Assembly: GCA_037127255.1 (NCBI GenBank)
Contig: JBANSL010000013.1
Span: 58,564,188-58,628,187, forward strand
Source of the DNA: Persicaria tinctoria
Lineage: Eukaryota; Streptophyta; Magnoliopsida; Caryophyllales; Polygonaceae
Reading direction: 5' to 3'
Length of the DNA stretch: 64,000 nt
Below the pieces are notes generated by a model, which saw only the letters and a program-made list of their open reading frames with translations, was not told the DNA's origin and searched no databases. A program made the translations under genes and the position numbers. Within the stretch, counting starts at the first letter, position 1. Every line of letters starts with the position of its first letter. Positions 26,258-38,000 of this stretch are shown here, in pieces.

Positions 26258-26802
26258 GTTGAGCATGAGGGGATGGAAATTTCGATATGTTTGTTATTCT
26301 TATTGAATGATTTGTATGCTATGGATGCTTGAGTGGCTTAGATATAGACTCTTATATTCTTGTTATTCATCTAGGTGATGCTTTATTATTATTATTATTG
26401 ATGTGTGCTAGACCTTCTATTATGTTGTTCTGCATAGCCAAGTAAGACTCTTCTGAGCTTACTCAAATTGAAAGAGATCTCCCTGCTTTATGTGCGTGAT
26501 ATACTAGGTGCTTGCATTCTGTTTTTGTATGCGTATGTAAACAGAACAACCGTTATCTATCAAGTATTTAGAGTCTTTGCTAGGGTCATAGGACGGCTCA
26601 GTCTCATCGGGTCTCATCCTGATTCGTTCGAGTCATCTGGTCAGTCTCCGCCCTATCGGAAAGGGGGCGATGGATAGGAAGAGGGATATACCGTTTGGTA
26701 TTATTTGCTAAGGTCTTGCTTATTATTTTGCACTTGTGAACTAGGAGCATGATAGTGTGTTAATATTCTGCCTTGCATCTAGAAACATGTTATTAGGCTT
26801 AG

Positions 26803-28216
26803 TGGTAGAATGCATTTAGGTAGGCATAATAGGTTGCATTTAGCTTAGTTAAGACACATATCATGCATGATTGAAGTAGAATTTCCATATTTGCTTTCTA
26901 TGTTGGTGGAGTCGGAATCTACACGTTTTTATTGATTATTTCAGGTAAATGTGGATCCGAGAAGGATAAATGGGTTGATAACGCATTGGATGAGAATGTC
27001 TAGTTGATCGAAGAAACTTACATGAAGATCTCAAGAGGTCCTGAGAAGAAGAAGCAAACCTAACGAAGAACAAGTCTGCAAAAGTTGTCGCCAGACATGC
27101 TGAACTTGTTTTGCACTTTCTGGAGGTCTCGATTGTCCGATCGACTATTATGACCATGCGTTGGAAAGCTCTTTCAGAGAGCTACAACTTTCATGTTGAC
27201 GTCGAGAGCTGATTCAAGACGGATTTTCCGTGAAAGACCAATGCAGCGGCCGCCGCCAAGGACGACGCAAAAGGAATTCTGATGCTGCGGCCGCAGCATA
27301 CATGCGGCGGCCGCCGCATCTGCCGTCAGCGCATAACGCTGCGTTTTGATTAAATAAACCCTAGATGCTTTTGTTTTGTTTAATGGCCGACTTGGGATTG
27401 TTTATAAGGCCAATTTTAGTTATTTTTCTAGGACTTCTATTCTATTCTACTTTTCATCAGACAATTAGAGAGAGAGAGCGATGTTCGACATGGGCGACTA
27501 AACTCTTTTCGTTCTACTTGCAATTTGAAGCTTTATTTGGATTGATTGTGAGTTTCTGAATCTTGTTCTTTATTTCCTATAATGAATGCTTCAACTTCTT
27601 TGTGCTTGATTGTTTATTGTTTTGTTCTATCTTGTCTGGCCAACTAGTTAGATCAATTCAATTGCTAGGGTTTTGTAGATTCCTGATTGCGAACCTTAAC
27701 CCAAGTGGCAAACTTATCCCTTTAGGGCTGATTGAACTAATTGGATGGGTAGGAAGTTGGATGTGTTGTTAAATCCCTCTTTAGGGACTGCAAATACCTT
27801 GGTTAATCTCTGAACTTAAAGCTATCAATTGGGTTAAATCCTTCTTTAGGGACTGTTTGATTGATAAGGGTTTCTAGGACTGATTGGACTAGTAACTATA
27901 TTAGGTCAGGACAAGGGCATTCATAGGAAGACTAAAAAGACAAGTGGAAGTTACAATATCAATTCAACCAAATAAAGCGGATAGTTGTAGGTAGATCGGT
28001 CTTCTCTAAATTGTTTTGCATCAACTTGTTTATAGTTTATTTTGTTTTCTTTCTTGTTTCAATCATCCAAAAACCCCCCTTTCACTAATTGGTAAATACA
28101 CTTTGCAAAGGAATACTTGATTCTCTGTGGGATCGACCTCTTACTTGCTTGCTATACTAGGTTGTAGGTTTGAGTTTTATTTTGATACGGTTTACACGAC
28201 TAAAAACCGTCCATCA
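26803..28216 (+). repeat. Left LTR of the gag-only element
   Basis: Nearly identical to 31242-32653. Contains a GC-rich block (27243-27345), a TTTATAAGGCC promoter-like stretch near 27399 and a long leader. Frames inside it (for example 27563-27772) are repeated in the right LTR and look non-coding. Confidence 0.92.
27243..27345 (+). repeat. GC-rich block with three GCGGCCGC palindromes
   Basis: Within an AT-rich LTR, GCGGCCGC occurs three times in under 80 bp, set in longer imperfect palindromes (TGCTGCGGCCGCAGCA, then TGCGGCGGCCGCCGCA). The right LTR repeats it at 31681-31783; degraded counterparts lie near 37684, 41845 and 43177. Confidence 0.85.
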
Positions 28217-28219
28217 AAC

Positions 28220-28237
28220 TGGCGCCGTTGCCGGGGA
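28220..28237 (+). other. Primer-binding site, Asp-tRNA type
   Basis: TGGCGCCGTTGCCGGGGA, complementary to the 3' end of plant tRNA-Asp, three bases after the left LTR. Confidence 0.9.
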
Positions 28238-28347
28238 ATCAAGTTTATTTCTTTGTTTTGTGTATTTATTAATTTTTGTTTATGTATCTAACTTTGTTGT
28301 GAACCTATCTTACGGTTTACAACACCCTTGCTACTAACCTTTTCAAG

Positions 28348-29523
28348 ATGTTGAGATTAGCGCAGTTTGAAGGTGAGAACTTTCACCAATACTTCAGTAG
28401 ATTGCATGAGTATGTTTACGACCTTGGTTCATGGGGTTATCAATTCAGCATCCGAGATATGATTATTTGCATAATTGATGGGATGACTGTTGAGACGCGA
28501 GCGCTTGCTGAGTACATGAGTAACGGAGGCCTGAAGCGGTTAGGAGGATTGTCGGGGTTGTGGGATTTCTTCTGTTACATGGATTACCATGTTGCACAAG
28601 AAGAATTGCTCGCAACGTCTCCTCCGCCAATGGAGGACTCTGTCACATACCTGGAGGATCCATTCCATAGCCTTACACAAGTGTTGCAAGAGCAAGCTGA
28701 GAGCAGTAAGAACTTAGAGAATCAGATGAACAAACTCATTCAAATTTTAAGTGCAAAAGGTGAGAAGGAAAGGGGCTTAGAGGAAGGAGTTGAAGTCGTA
28801 ACAGATGGTGAAAATTATGAGGAGCGACAACCACCGCAGGAGGGCGGCGACCGCCGCACTGCAACTAATGAGCCCCCATCGACTTCTTCTTCTCTTGATT
28901 TTGAGATACCCCCCCCCCCCCCACCACCACTTGAGGCTTTAAAGGATGTAGGAGTGGAAGATCCTATCGAAGTCATTACACTTAGTTCATTCCCTCCTAT
29001 GTGGTTTCAACATGACAATGACATGCCGAATGAGGAGGAATTGGTTGCAGACAACGATAGTGTCTTCGACGATGGAGAAGAGGGTCTAGTGCTTCATGAC
29101 TTGGAATCTCATGAGTCGACGCATGATGTTACATGTGACGTGTCTCCTACTCCATCTGCAACATCCATTATGAGCTCGCCCATTGATGAACCAGGTCTAG
29201 AGCCATCAGCTGAGGCTCAGGAGGTAATAAAAGTAAACTTTTGCAATTTTGAAGGTAATGGTGATTATGTTGATCCTTTTGATTGCTATTTTGAAAAGCC
29301 ACCAGAGGAACTGTGTTGGTGGTATCATATTCCTACAGGAGAGAGTCATGCTAGACTCTTTGATAGATTGAAAGGGTTCTTGAGTTCCACATTTTATGCT
29401 TTCAATTTATTGTGCTATGATGTCTTTTGTAAGATGTGTGCACAAGAATATGATAGGCTACTGAGGGCCTTGACGATGTCTGATAGCTATGATCTTGAGA
29501 TTGAAAATAAGTCAAGTCAATGA
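28348..29523 (+). CDS. Gag-like protein of the gag-only retrotransposon, intact, 391 aa
   Basis: The only open frame of the element. Residues about 8-90 (GENFHQYFSRLHEYVYDLG, then DGMTVETRALAEYMSNGGL) align by eye with the capsid helices of the Athila-like gag at 20362-21213. A predicted coiled coil (about 110-145) and an acidic, proline-rich linker with a seven-proline run encoded by a C tract follow. The C-terminal block (about 300-380) has CYFEKPPEELCWWYHIP, ARLFDRLKG and YDVFCKMCAQEYDRLLRAL. This block is kept in both copies of the second element (38787 and 42154), so it is probably functional, but I do not recognise it from elsewhere. No zinc knuckle is seen. ATG 28348 lies 111 bp after the primer-binding site. 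Confidence 0.75.
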   Translation: MLRLAQFEGENFHQYFSRLHEYVYDLGSWGYQFSIRDMIICIIDGMTVETRALAEYMSNGGLKRLGGLSGLWDFFCYMDYHVAQEELLATSPPPMEDSVTYLEDPFHSLTQVLQEQAESSKNLENQMNKLIQILSAKGEKERGLEEGVEVVTDGENYEERQPPQEGGDRRTATNEPPSTSSSLDFEIPPPPPPPLEALKDVGVEDPIEVITLSSFPPMWFQHDNDMPNEEELVADNDSVFDDGEEGLVLHDLESHESTHDVTCDVSPTPSATSIMSSPIDEPGLEPSAEAQEVIKVNFCNFEGNGDYVDPFDCYFEKPPEELCWWYHIPTGESHARLFDRLKGFLSSTFYAFNLLCYDVFCKMCAQEYDRLLRALTMSDSYDLEIENKSSQ

Positions 29524-29541
29524 CATTAAAGAAAGGCGCTT

Positions 29542-29559
29542 CTCGGGAGGCAACCCGAG
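29542..29559 (+). promoter_or_regulatory. Stem-loop after the gag-like ORF
   Basis: CTCGGG-AGGCAA-CCCGAG forms a 6-bp hairpin 18 bases after the stop codon. 'GGGAGGCAACC' context of this kind is a known hallmark in Athila-type elements. A weaker version occurs at about 39676 in the second element. Confidence 0.6.
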
Positions 29560-31230
29560 GTAAGTTTTCTAATTTAGTTATTTCAATTCCTTGTTAGCAA
29601 GTTTTCTTTTCAATAAATTAGGTTTCTCATTAGGCATTAGATAGTTGTTTTTGGTTTGGGATAGACTAAGCTTTCAGGAAAGGCCGCCGCAATGTTCAGA
29701 TCTAACTTATTTGTCAGCGATGTCATGATCCCACTCTTCCACCACATTGTGAGTATTTCATTCATCTCTTCCTCTATGGTTTTATTTTTTGTTGTCTTTT
29801 ATGTTTCATTGAGGACAATGAAAGTTTTAAGTGTGGGGGAGGGATTGCATTGCATATAAATAGAATTTGCATATCATGTTTACTTATGTTATCATGTTTA
29901 TTTATATTTTCATATTTATTTTTACTCATATATATCACATTAAAAAAAATCACAAAAATATCATGCATTTCATTTAGGTGTTATTAAAGATACCCATCTT
30001 GGTTTAGTTTGTCCTCTAATTTATTTTTATGATCTCATTGCATAAATCCCATGATTTGATTGAATTGCTTGAAAATGATTTTGGAGCATGATTTGAGAAT
30101 ATAATTGAGCAATTATGGTTCATAGTTGAGGTTTAATTGAAATCTAAAAAAAAAAAATATAACCCTTGTGAGTTTGATTTTGGCCTTATAGGGACTTTAA
30201 ATATTATTCCCTTTTGCTTTTATTGTGTGATTATACTCTTCATATGCTTCTTATTTCAATACCGTATTGCACATGTTTATTGCTTGTAAATTTCAAATGA
30301 TTGAGGCATGTTTTCTTTAGCCATATCATACCCTATCTGTCTTACATATTATCCTTTGCTTGAAGCCCGTCCGAGCCTTAAAGCCTATTCTTTTTTATAG
30401 CTCCACAAAAATATATCATAACCAATGATTAGCCTAACCCTATCCGGGAATTAGGAGGGGAATTGGTGAAAAATCTTTATGTTGGAGTTGCTTTGAGTGG
30501 ATACGATGTATGTATGGTTGTGCATTGCGAGAGGCATAGCCGAAATAAGGTAACCCTTCTTGTATAATAGAGATGACTTATTACTAGGGGCTTAAGGAGG
30601 ATAAAATTCACTTAGGAGTAAAAGTCTAGTAAGCTTGGACCTAGGGAGGATAAAATTCACCTAGGGGCAAAAGTAAGCATAAAAGAAAAGAAAAGAAGTC
30701 ATCATAATGGAAAAAAATGCATGAGTTGTATGGCTTTTGAAATCGAAGAGTGCTTATTCATATGTATTGGAGTTTATGTTATTGGAATGGTTTGTGAAGT
30801 ATGGAAGTTTTTGGTGTTGTTCTGGTTGGTTGTTGTTCCTTTTTCCCGGATTTTTAGCACCACAAGCCCAAATGTTTCTCATGTCTTATGTTCCTACCAA
30901 AGCCCCATTACAACCTTATAAAAGTCCTCATGATGTTGTTTGCAAGTGATAACTTTCACGGTGTATAGAGCATTTTGGATTGAGTTGAGAGTTGGACTTT
31001 AAAGACTAAACACATGAGAGTTTGAGTGAAACACATCATACCGGTGAGGTTGGATTAAATTTTCTTTTACTATTGGATCGCTCATATATTTTCTAAGATA
31101 TTTGTTCTCTTATTCATGTCTCCTATTGCTTGATGTTGCTTTTCTAAAACTATAGCATGAAGATCTTATTTGTGGGATGATTAATTCTATATTTGTTTTT
31201 CATTGCTTGAGGACAAGCAAAAGCTTAAGT
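29560..31230 (+). other. Long untranslated 3' internal region of the gag-only element
   Basis: No coding frame of note in about 1.67 kb. It is well conserved with 39690-41395 of the second element, which argues for non-coding cis function such as packaging or RNA structure (inference). A TCATTGAGGACAATGAAAG inverted motif lies near 29806. Confidence 0.6.
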
Positions 31231-31241
31231 GTGGGGGAGTT
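31231..31241 (+). other. Polypurine tract
   Basis: GTGGGGGAGTT immediately before the right LTR, in the expected place for plus-strand priming. Confidence 0.7.
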
Positions 31242-32653
31242 TGATAGCATGCATTTAGGTAGGCATAATAGGTTGCATTTAGCTTAGTTAAGACACATAT
31301 CATGCATGATTGAAGTAGAATTTCCATATTTGCTTTCTATGTTGGTGTAGTCGGAATCTACACGTTTTTATTGATTATTTCAGGTAAATGTGGATCCGAG
31401 AAGGATAAATGGGTTGATAACGCATTGGATGAGAATGTCTAGTTGATCGAAGAAACTTACATGAAGATCTCAAGAGGTCCTGAGAAGAAGAAGCAAACCT
31501 AATGAAGAACAAGTCTACAAAAGTTGTCGCCAGACATGCTGAACTTGTTTTGCACTTTCTGGAGGTCTCGATTGTCCGATCGACTATTATGACCATGCGT
31601 TGGAAAGCTCTTTCAGAGAGCTACAACTTTCATGTTGACGTCGAGAGCTGATTCAAGACGGATTTTCCGTGAAAGACCAATGCAGCGGCCGCCGCCAAGG
31701 ACGACGCAAAAGGAATTCTGATGCTGCGGCCGCAGCATACATGCGGCGGCCGCCGCATCTGCCGTCAGCGCATAACGCTGCGTTTTGATTAAATAAACCC
31801 TAGATGCTTTTGTTTTGTTTAATGGCCGACTTGGGATTGTTTATAAGGCCAATTTTAGTTATTTTTCTAGGACTTCTATTCTATTCTACTTTTCATCAGA
31901 CAATTAGAGAGAAAGCGATGTTCGACATGGGTGACTAAACTCTTTTCGTTCTACTTGCAATTTGAAGCTTTATTTGGATTGATTGTGAGTTTCTGAATCT
32001 TGTTCTTTATTTCCTATAATGAATGCTTCAACTTCTTTGTGCTTGATTGTTTATTGTTTTGTTCTATCTTGTCTGGCCAACTAGTTAGATCAATTCAATT
32101 GCTAGGGTTTTGTAGATTCCTGATTGCGAACCTTAACCCAAGTGGCAAACTTATCCCTTTAGGGCTGATTGAACTAATTGGATGGGTAGGAAGTTGGATG
32201 TGTTGTTAAATCCCTCTTTAGGGACTGCAAATACCTTGGTTAATCTCTGAACTTAAAGCTATTAATTGGGTTAAATCCTTCTTTAGGGACTGTTTGATTG
32301 ATAAGGGTTTCTAGGACTGATTGGACTAGTAACTATATTAGGTCGGGACAAGGGCATTCATAGGAAGACTAAAAAGACAAGTGGAAGTTACAATATCAAT
32401 TCAACCAAATAAAGCGGATAGTTGTAGGTAGATCGGTCTTCTCTAAATTGTTTTGCATCAACTTGTTTATAGTTTATTTTGTTTTCTTTCTTGTTTCAAT
32501 CATCCAAAAACCCCCCTTTCACTAATTGGTAAATACACTTTGCAAAGGAATACTTGATTCTCTGTGGGATCGACCTCTTTCTTGCTTGCTATACTAGGTT
32601 GTAGGTTTGAGTTTTATTTTGATACGGTTTACGCGACTAAAAACCGTCCATCA
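31242..32653 (+). repeat. Right LTR of the gag-only element
   Basis: Pairs with 26803-28216. Visible differences include a 2-bp deletion in the AG run near 31907 and single substitutions such as 'ggtgtagtcgg' for 'ggtggagtcgg'. Confidence 0.92.
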
Positions 32654-33139
32654 CTTAGCGTATGTGTGTGCTTAGGGTGGGGAAAGAGCCAAGTGGGAAT
32701 CGATATGATCCCACCCACTATATTTTTTTAGGTATCTGTTGCTACTATTGATGCTGCTTGCCTACTTGAGCGGGTCCTTTTTGCATGGCGGAGAGTGAGA
32801 GCTCGAGATATCTGACTTCACCAGACTTATTTTGGTTTTGGATTTTATACCTTATACTTTTTTTTTTACCCGAATCTGCCGTGGCGCACCTGTATTACGC
32901 TAGATTTCCGTTGTTTTCATGACTATTGGATTTTCCACACCCTAGACTGAAGACAGGTACAAGGGATTACCCCTGAGGATTCTAACGATCCCTTTGGTTT
33001 TGGGTACGAAATTCCGCTTTGAAAACACTAATATTGAATTTTAAACCTTCAACCTGTACTCGGGTCGCAAGATCCCAACGAGGGGTTTCATCCCTCGAAA
33101 CGTAACTCAGGAATCATAATCCCGGGCCGTTGCAAGTTG

Positions 33140-33563
<424 letters not shown>

Positions 33564-33569
33564 CTTTAT

Positions 33570-34256
33570 CGCTCGGCCTTCGCACGACGTCAAAGTCCTG
33601 GGTGGGCCTGTCAGCGTATGTCCTGCTTTCGGCATCGACCTTTGTGGGGAAGAGAGTGACTAGAACCATAGAGCTTATGGATTCTGTCGCGAGGATTGAT
33701 GACCCACAATGCAAGTTACTTCTGCTTCGGGCTTGTACAGATATTTATAAACTTTACTTTGCTTCGCGTATTTGCTCTCCGCGTGTTTTTGGGCCAACTC
33801 AGCTTTCTTTTGATGTGGCACTCCGTTCTAGCTTGGAATGTATTGTAACTGCGTCTGGGCTTGGGTTTGGATATCGGCTATGGCGGCTTGCCACCTTCCC
33901 TTTTCATTTTTGTGGGCTCAGAGTGTATGCTGATGGGGATGTACTACATTATGCTTTTTTTGGCGTCCCGTTTGCAGTATGCTCAGTTGCAGGCTAAGCT
34001 CTTACGTCCTTCTGGTATCATGGTTGATGGCCCTACTTTTGATGATGCTTTACGCGTTTTTAATGAGACCACATGTTCTGATCTTCTAAGCGACTCTAGT
34101 GAAATCGTTGCCTCTAAGCTTATGAAGAAATTGACAGATATGTATTTCGCAAAGGTAGATGTTGAATCAAACTCTGTTTTCTCTAAGTGTATACTGGTAC
34201 AGTGTAATGTTATGATGAGACTTAGGCGACGGATACCTCATCGCCCGAGTTCGTAA
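33570..34256 (+). pseudogene. LINE-type reverse transcriptase C-terminal fragment
   Basis: Two overlapping frames (33602-33997 and 33861-34256) follow one family across a frameshift near 33950: GKRVTRTIELMDS, DPQCKLLLLRACTDIYKLYF, FDVALRSSLECIVTASG, LATFPFHFCGLRVYADGDVL and then ASRLQYAQLQAKLLR. This is the region after the polymerase core of the same element class as the remnant at 1-3018. The catalytic part is absent. It ends about 330 bp before the SMO1 stop codon, tail to tail. Confidence 0.65.
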
Positions 34257-34584
34257 GCCATCGTATGTCCATTCAAGCCATAACTGTCATCCTTCATTTT
34301 TATACCCTAATAAAGGTTTGTTTAACAAAGAGATCAAAAAGTATATCTTTTTATTATAAAAATTGAACATAGTTTGTTATGTTCAACTTGCCATCGTCTT
34401 AACATTTTTAATGATGACAAATGCCCAATATTGGAAGGATTTTCTTATTAAGATACACAAAAGGTGGTTCAATAAAGGTAGATAAATAGATGATGATTAC
34501 AATGTCCATAAAAATCATAGTTCAAAGCCTCTTCCAACTCCATCTTAATCGTCAATGCGAGATAGAATATATAGCCAAAGCAAC
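34257..34584 (-). other. SMO1 3' flank
   Basis: Probable 3' untranslated and downstream sequence of SMO1 (transcribed leftward). No other feature seen. Confidence 0.5.
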
Positions 34585-35066
34585 TTAATCGAACTTGAGG
34601 TTTTGTGACTGAACAACGTTTGTGAGCTTAATTTGTGGCTTGTCATAGCTTGTTTGCTCTTTTGTCTGCAACAAATGAAAGATTTTGTTTTTCTTGTTGG
34701 GGTGCAAAGGAGGTTGAAATCTTAATTGTTGCAAATTTAATGGATGAAATAGTTTGGAAAAAATAGTTTGTTTTTCTTGTTGTACCTTGTCGATGAACTT
34801 TTTCTGATACCGATAACCCTGATAATGTGATGGAAATACATAGTTAATAGTGATCTAGTTGAACTAAGAAGGTGAACACATGTTAATATACGGAAGATGG
34901 AAACTAAAGGAAACACACCTTATCAGTTCCATATATGAAATCACAATAAGTGAATACTGAAGCAAAGTTGCTCTGGCTTAGACCGCCAACGTAGTGATGA
35001 TAATCATGATACTCAGCACCACCATAAAATGGAATGTACTTCGTCGGGGTCCAAGGGAAGTCATAC
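34585..35066 (-). CDS. SMO1: SMO1 exons 3-5 (third histidine box and C-terminus)
   Basis: Exon 3 (35066-34919) starts after ctatag and ends GATAAG/GTGTGT. Exon 4 (34818-34786) encodes GYRYQKKFIDK. Exon 5 (34665-34585) encodes TKEQTSYDKPQIKL and ends with TAA at 34585-34587. Confidence 0.88.
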
Positions 35067-38000
35067 CTATAGTACCACAAATTATATATATATATATATA
35101 ATTCGTTGTAAGTTGGTGTTTGTACATACATTTAGAAATCCAACAATATAGGAATGAATGAAAACAAAAATTTAAAAGATGGATGAGACTCAGAGGTGAC
35201 AGATGGCTTAGCAAAGAAGCCTTACGCCCATTTACCTTCACCTTTTTTTTTTGGATTAGGAAATGATTTGGGTGAGAGAGCTCAGACCGCAGCATCCTTA
35301 CGGATGAGGTCAAGAAGACCAGCATTGTTTTGAATATCGACACCCCAGGCAGAGTGGCAAATGTGTGCAACCTTATCAGCCACTCTGTTGCCCAATCGAG
35401 GTACATGAGAGAAGGAAACTTCTTTCGAAGTCGATAGAAGGGGTTTAATGTTTGATAAAATCAGTTCTATTTTCCAGGGGCACTTGGCCTATTTATCAAA
35501 ATATTTTATAATCGCAAGCGAGTCGCATTCGATGATTATTTTATTTATGTTTAGGTGAACTACATGTTGTACTCCTAGTTTAAAGGCTAAGGAAAAAAAG
35601 AGAAGTTTTACCTTTTATACCCCGGAATTTCTATGAGTATATATATTTTGTAGGGTAAAAGAGCAACATATATACCCCAGATATTTATAATAAAAAACGC
35701 CCGGGGTATATAATTCAATTTTTTTTTGGAGTAAATAGGTATATACCTCGAATATTGGTAAAAAAAACACCCGGGGTATAAGATGTGACTCAATTAATAC
35801 CCCACCTCTTATACCTCAGATTTTTTTTTATATAATTCGGGGTATATTTATTTTAGTATAAAAAAAAATGAAAGAAAACTTGCTAGTTAGGTCATCACAC
35901 CCCAAAATTACTAGATCTGGGGTAATAGACTATGGGCATGTTTGACATTAGAGTTTCAAAGGATTAGCTTAAGCATTTTATAGAGCATTTTCATAACGCT
36001 TTGCATATCTTCATTTGGCAGTGTTGAAGCGTTTTCAAAACGCTCTTTCTTCATCTCCTCTCAAAGCTTTGAAAGCGTTTCATCCGCATCTCCCTGGAGC
36101 AAGCGTTGGATGAAAGGGGAAAGCATTTTGGAAAGGGCGATTCATCTGCAACTCCTTTCATCGCCTATTTCCATCTCTGCCTTCATTTTCTCCTTCCATG
36201 AGAGGCGCAGCACAAGGGGCTCTTTGTAGGTTCCAATCCGCATTCTCCACGAAACTCTTTCACTTTCACGATCTGCAGGTAACAACCCTAGTTTTCGATT
36301 TCAATGTCGATTTGCAACAACCCTATTATCATCAATTTCACATTTAATTGTTTGGGTTTTTTTTTTTGGCCGATTTTAGGGTTCAGTGAGCACCAATTTC
36401 TCCTTCGTGTAATTGCCGTTCTTCTATCAGAAATCGCCATGATTTGTCTGGAAAAAATACCTAATTGATATGTTGTTGGCTTTATGACATCTTTTAGGAT
36501 GATGATAAATACTTCTAATGAACAGAAAATGCTGACTGAAGTCTAATTTTTTTCAAATGGAAATAGATAGGAATCAAGGCTATTGGGACCTCCGGCTCGA
36601 TTCGAAGCATCAAAGCTGAAAGTAGATTTCAGGACGAGGAGGTGGGTAAGTACTCCAGAATTGCCCCAAGATCTAAACTTTATCTCATTGTGACTTCACT
36701 ACTAATTTGACACTAACCATTTCCAACATTCTCGACATTGATCAGGTATGTATCTTGAGTTTCATATGCATAAGTTGTGATGAGCATGTAGATTGTGTGA
36801 GTGTTTTTTCATAAATAAATCTCAAACTAGGTTGCAATGAGAGCTCTTATTTTTGTCCACCTAAGATGCCATTTTATACAGTGATATTGATAACGGATTG
36901 TTGTTTGAACTGGGTTTTCTTGAATTGAGAGGCCAAAAGGGTAGAAAATTCTGCAAAATTGTATATTATACTAAGACACACATGATTTAGTTTGATCATT
37001 AGCAAAATATTGATTCAGTTTGAGAATCTGTCATCTGCTAAGTAAGGGGGTGTATTTTGATTGTGATATTAGTGTTGTGATTGTAACTAAGACGATGGTA
37101 CAACAAGGATGATGTTGTTGCGGATTCGAAAGAGAGAAAATGGAGTATCTGCATCCATATCCACTGTTATGTCACCGTTCCTAATCGCTTATTTGATCTA
37201 GCCGTTGAGTTCAAATACCATATTTTCTCCAAGGAACTATGATAGAATGCATTTAGATGGTTATAATAGGTTTCATTTAGCTTAGTTAAGATGCATATCA
37301 TGCATCTTTTAAGTACAATTTGCATATTTGCTCTCTATGTCAGTAGAGTTGGAATCTACACGTTTTTATTGATTATTTCAGGTAACTGTGGATCCTAGAA
37401 GGAGACATGAGTTGATAAAGAATTAGATGAGGATGTCAAGTTGATCGAGGAAGCTTATATGAAGATCTAAAGAGGTCCTGAGAAGAAGAAGAAGCGAGCC
37501 TAAACGAAGAACAAGTCTGCATAGGTTGTTGTCAGACATGTTGAACTTGTTTTGCACTTTCCGGAAGCCTCGGTTGTCCGATCGACTATTATGACCATGC
37601 GTTGGAAAGATCGTTCAGAGAGCTACAACTTTCTTGTTGACGTCGAGAGCTAATTCGACCTGAATTTTCCGTAAAAGGCCATATGCAGCGGGCGTTGCTA
37701 TATACTGCGGGCGCAGCCATATGCTGCAGCAGCGGCCGCCGCATGTTCCAGCAACGACGGGTTTTTCCAGCAGAGACGGCTTTATCTATCAAAACCCTAT
37801 TTATCTATCTTTGTCTTTTGGACGCCGACTTGGACACGAAGGAGCACGAGATTAGAGAGGGCTTCGCTAGGTATTCATTCATTATATTAGGATTTAAGAC
37901 GATTTTAGTTGGAGATTTAGAGCGATGTTCACCATCAGCGGCTAAAACTCTCTTTGTTTTATTTGTAATTTGAAGCTTTGTGTGGATTGAGTTGTGAGTT

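Larger units (their letters stand above)
26803..32653 (+). mobile_element. Complete gag-only LTR retrotransposon, young
   Basis: LTRs of 1414 bp (26803-28216) and 1412 bp (31242-32653), both TG...CA, flank a 3025-bp internal region. The 5-bp duplication CTTAG is exact at 26798-26802 and 32654-32658. The primer-binding site (28220-28237) is a perfect Asp-tRNA complement, and a purine tract precedes the right LTR. The internal region encodes only a gag-like ORF; no protease, reverse transcriptase, RNase H or integrase is present, so replication must use enzymes supplied by another element. I count about a dozen LTR differences, under 1 percent, so the insertion is recent. Confidence 0.92.
23467..33134 (+). 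mobile_element. Solo LTR (about 2.58 kb net) carrying two nested insertions
   Basis: Begins TGTAAAAGC and ends GGGCCGTTGCA, flanked by AGTTG on both sides. Subtracting the hAT element (25031-26257) and the gag-only retrotransposon (26803-32653) with one copy of each duplication leaves about 2577 bp. A leader with splice-donor-like aaggGTAAGG lies near 24398. Start and end resemble the LTR at 60703-62777 (minus strand: TGTAAAGGCCC, ending GGGCCGTTACA), pointing to a chromovirus-type Ty3/gypsy family. No internal coding region remains, as expected after LTR-LTR recombination. Confidence 0.8.

Noticed and set aside
27365..27772. Small frames within the LTRs, repeated at 32000-32209
   Set aside because: They lie in LTR leader sequence, are short, and are kept only because the two LTRs are nearly identical.
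34666..34785. Continuous coding through the last SMO1 intron
   Set aside because: The 120 bp are open and in frame, but GT-AG borders with a pyrimidine-rich acceptor and the family length favour splicing. Kept as a minor alternative only.
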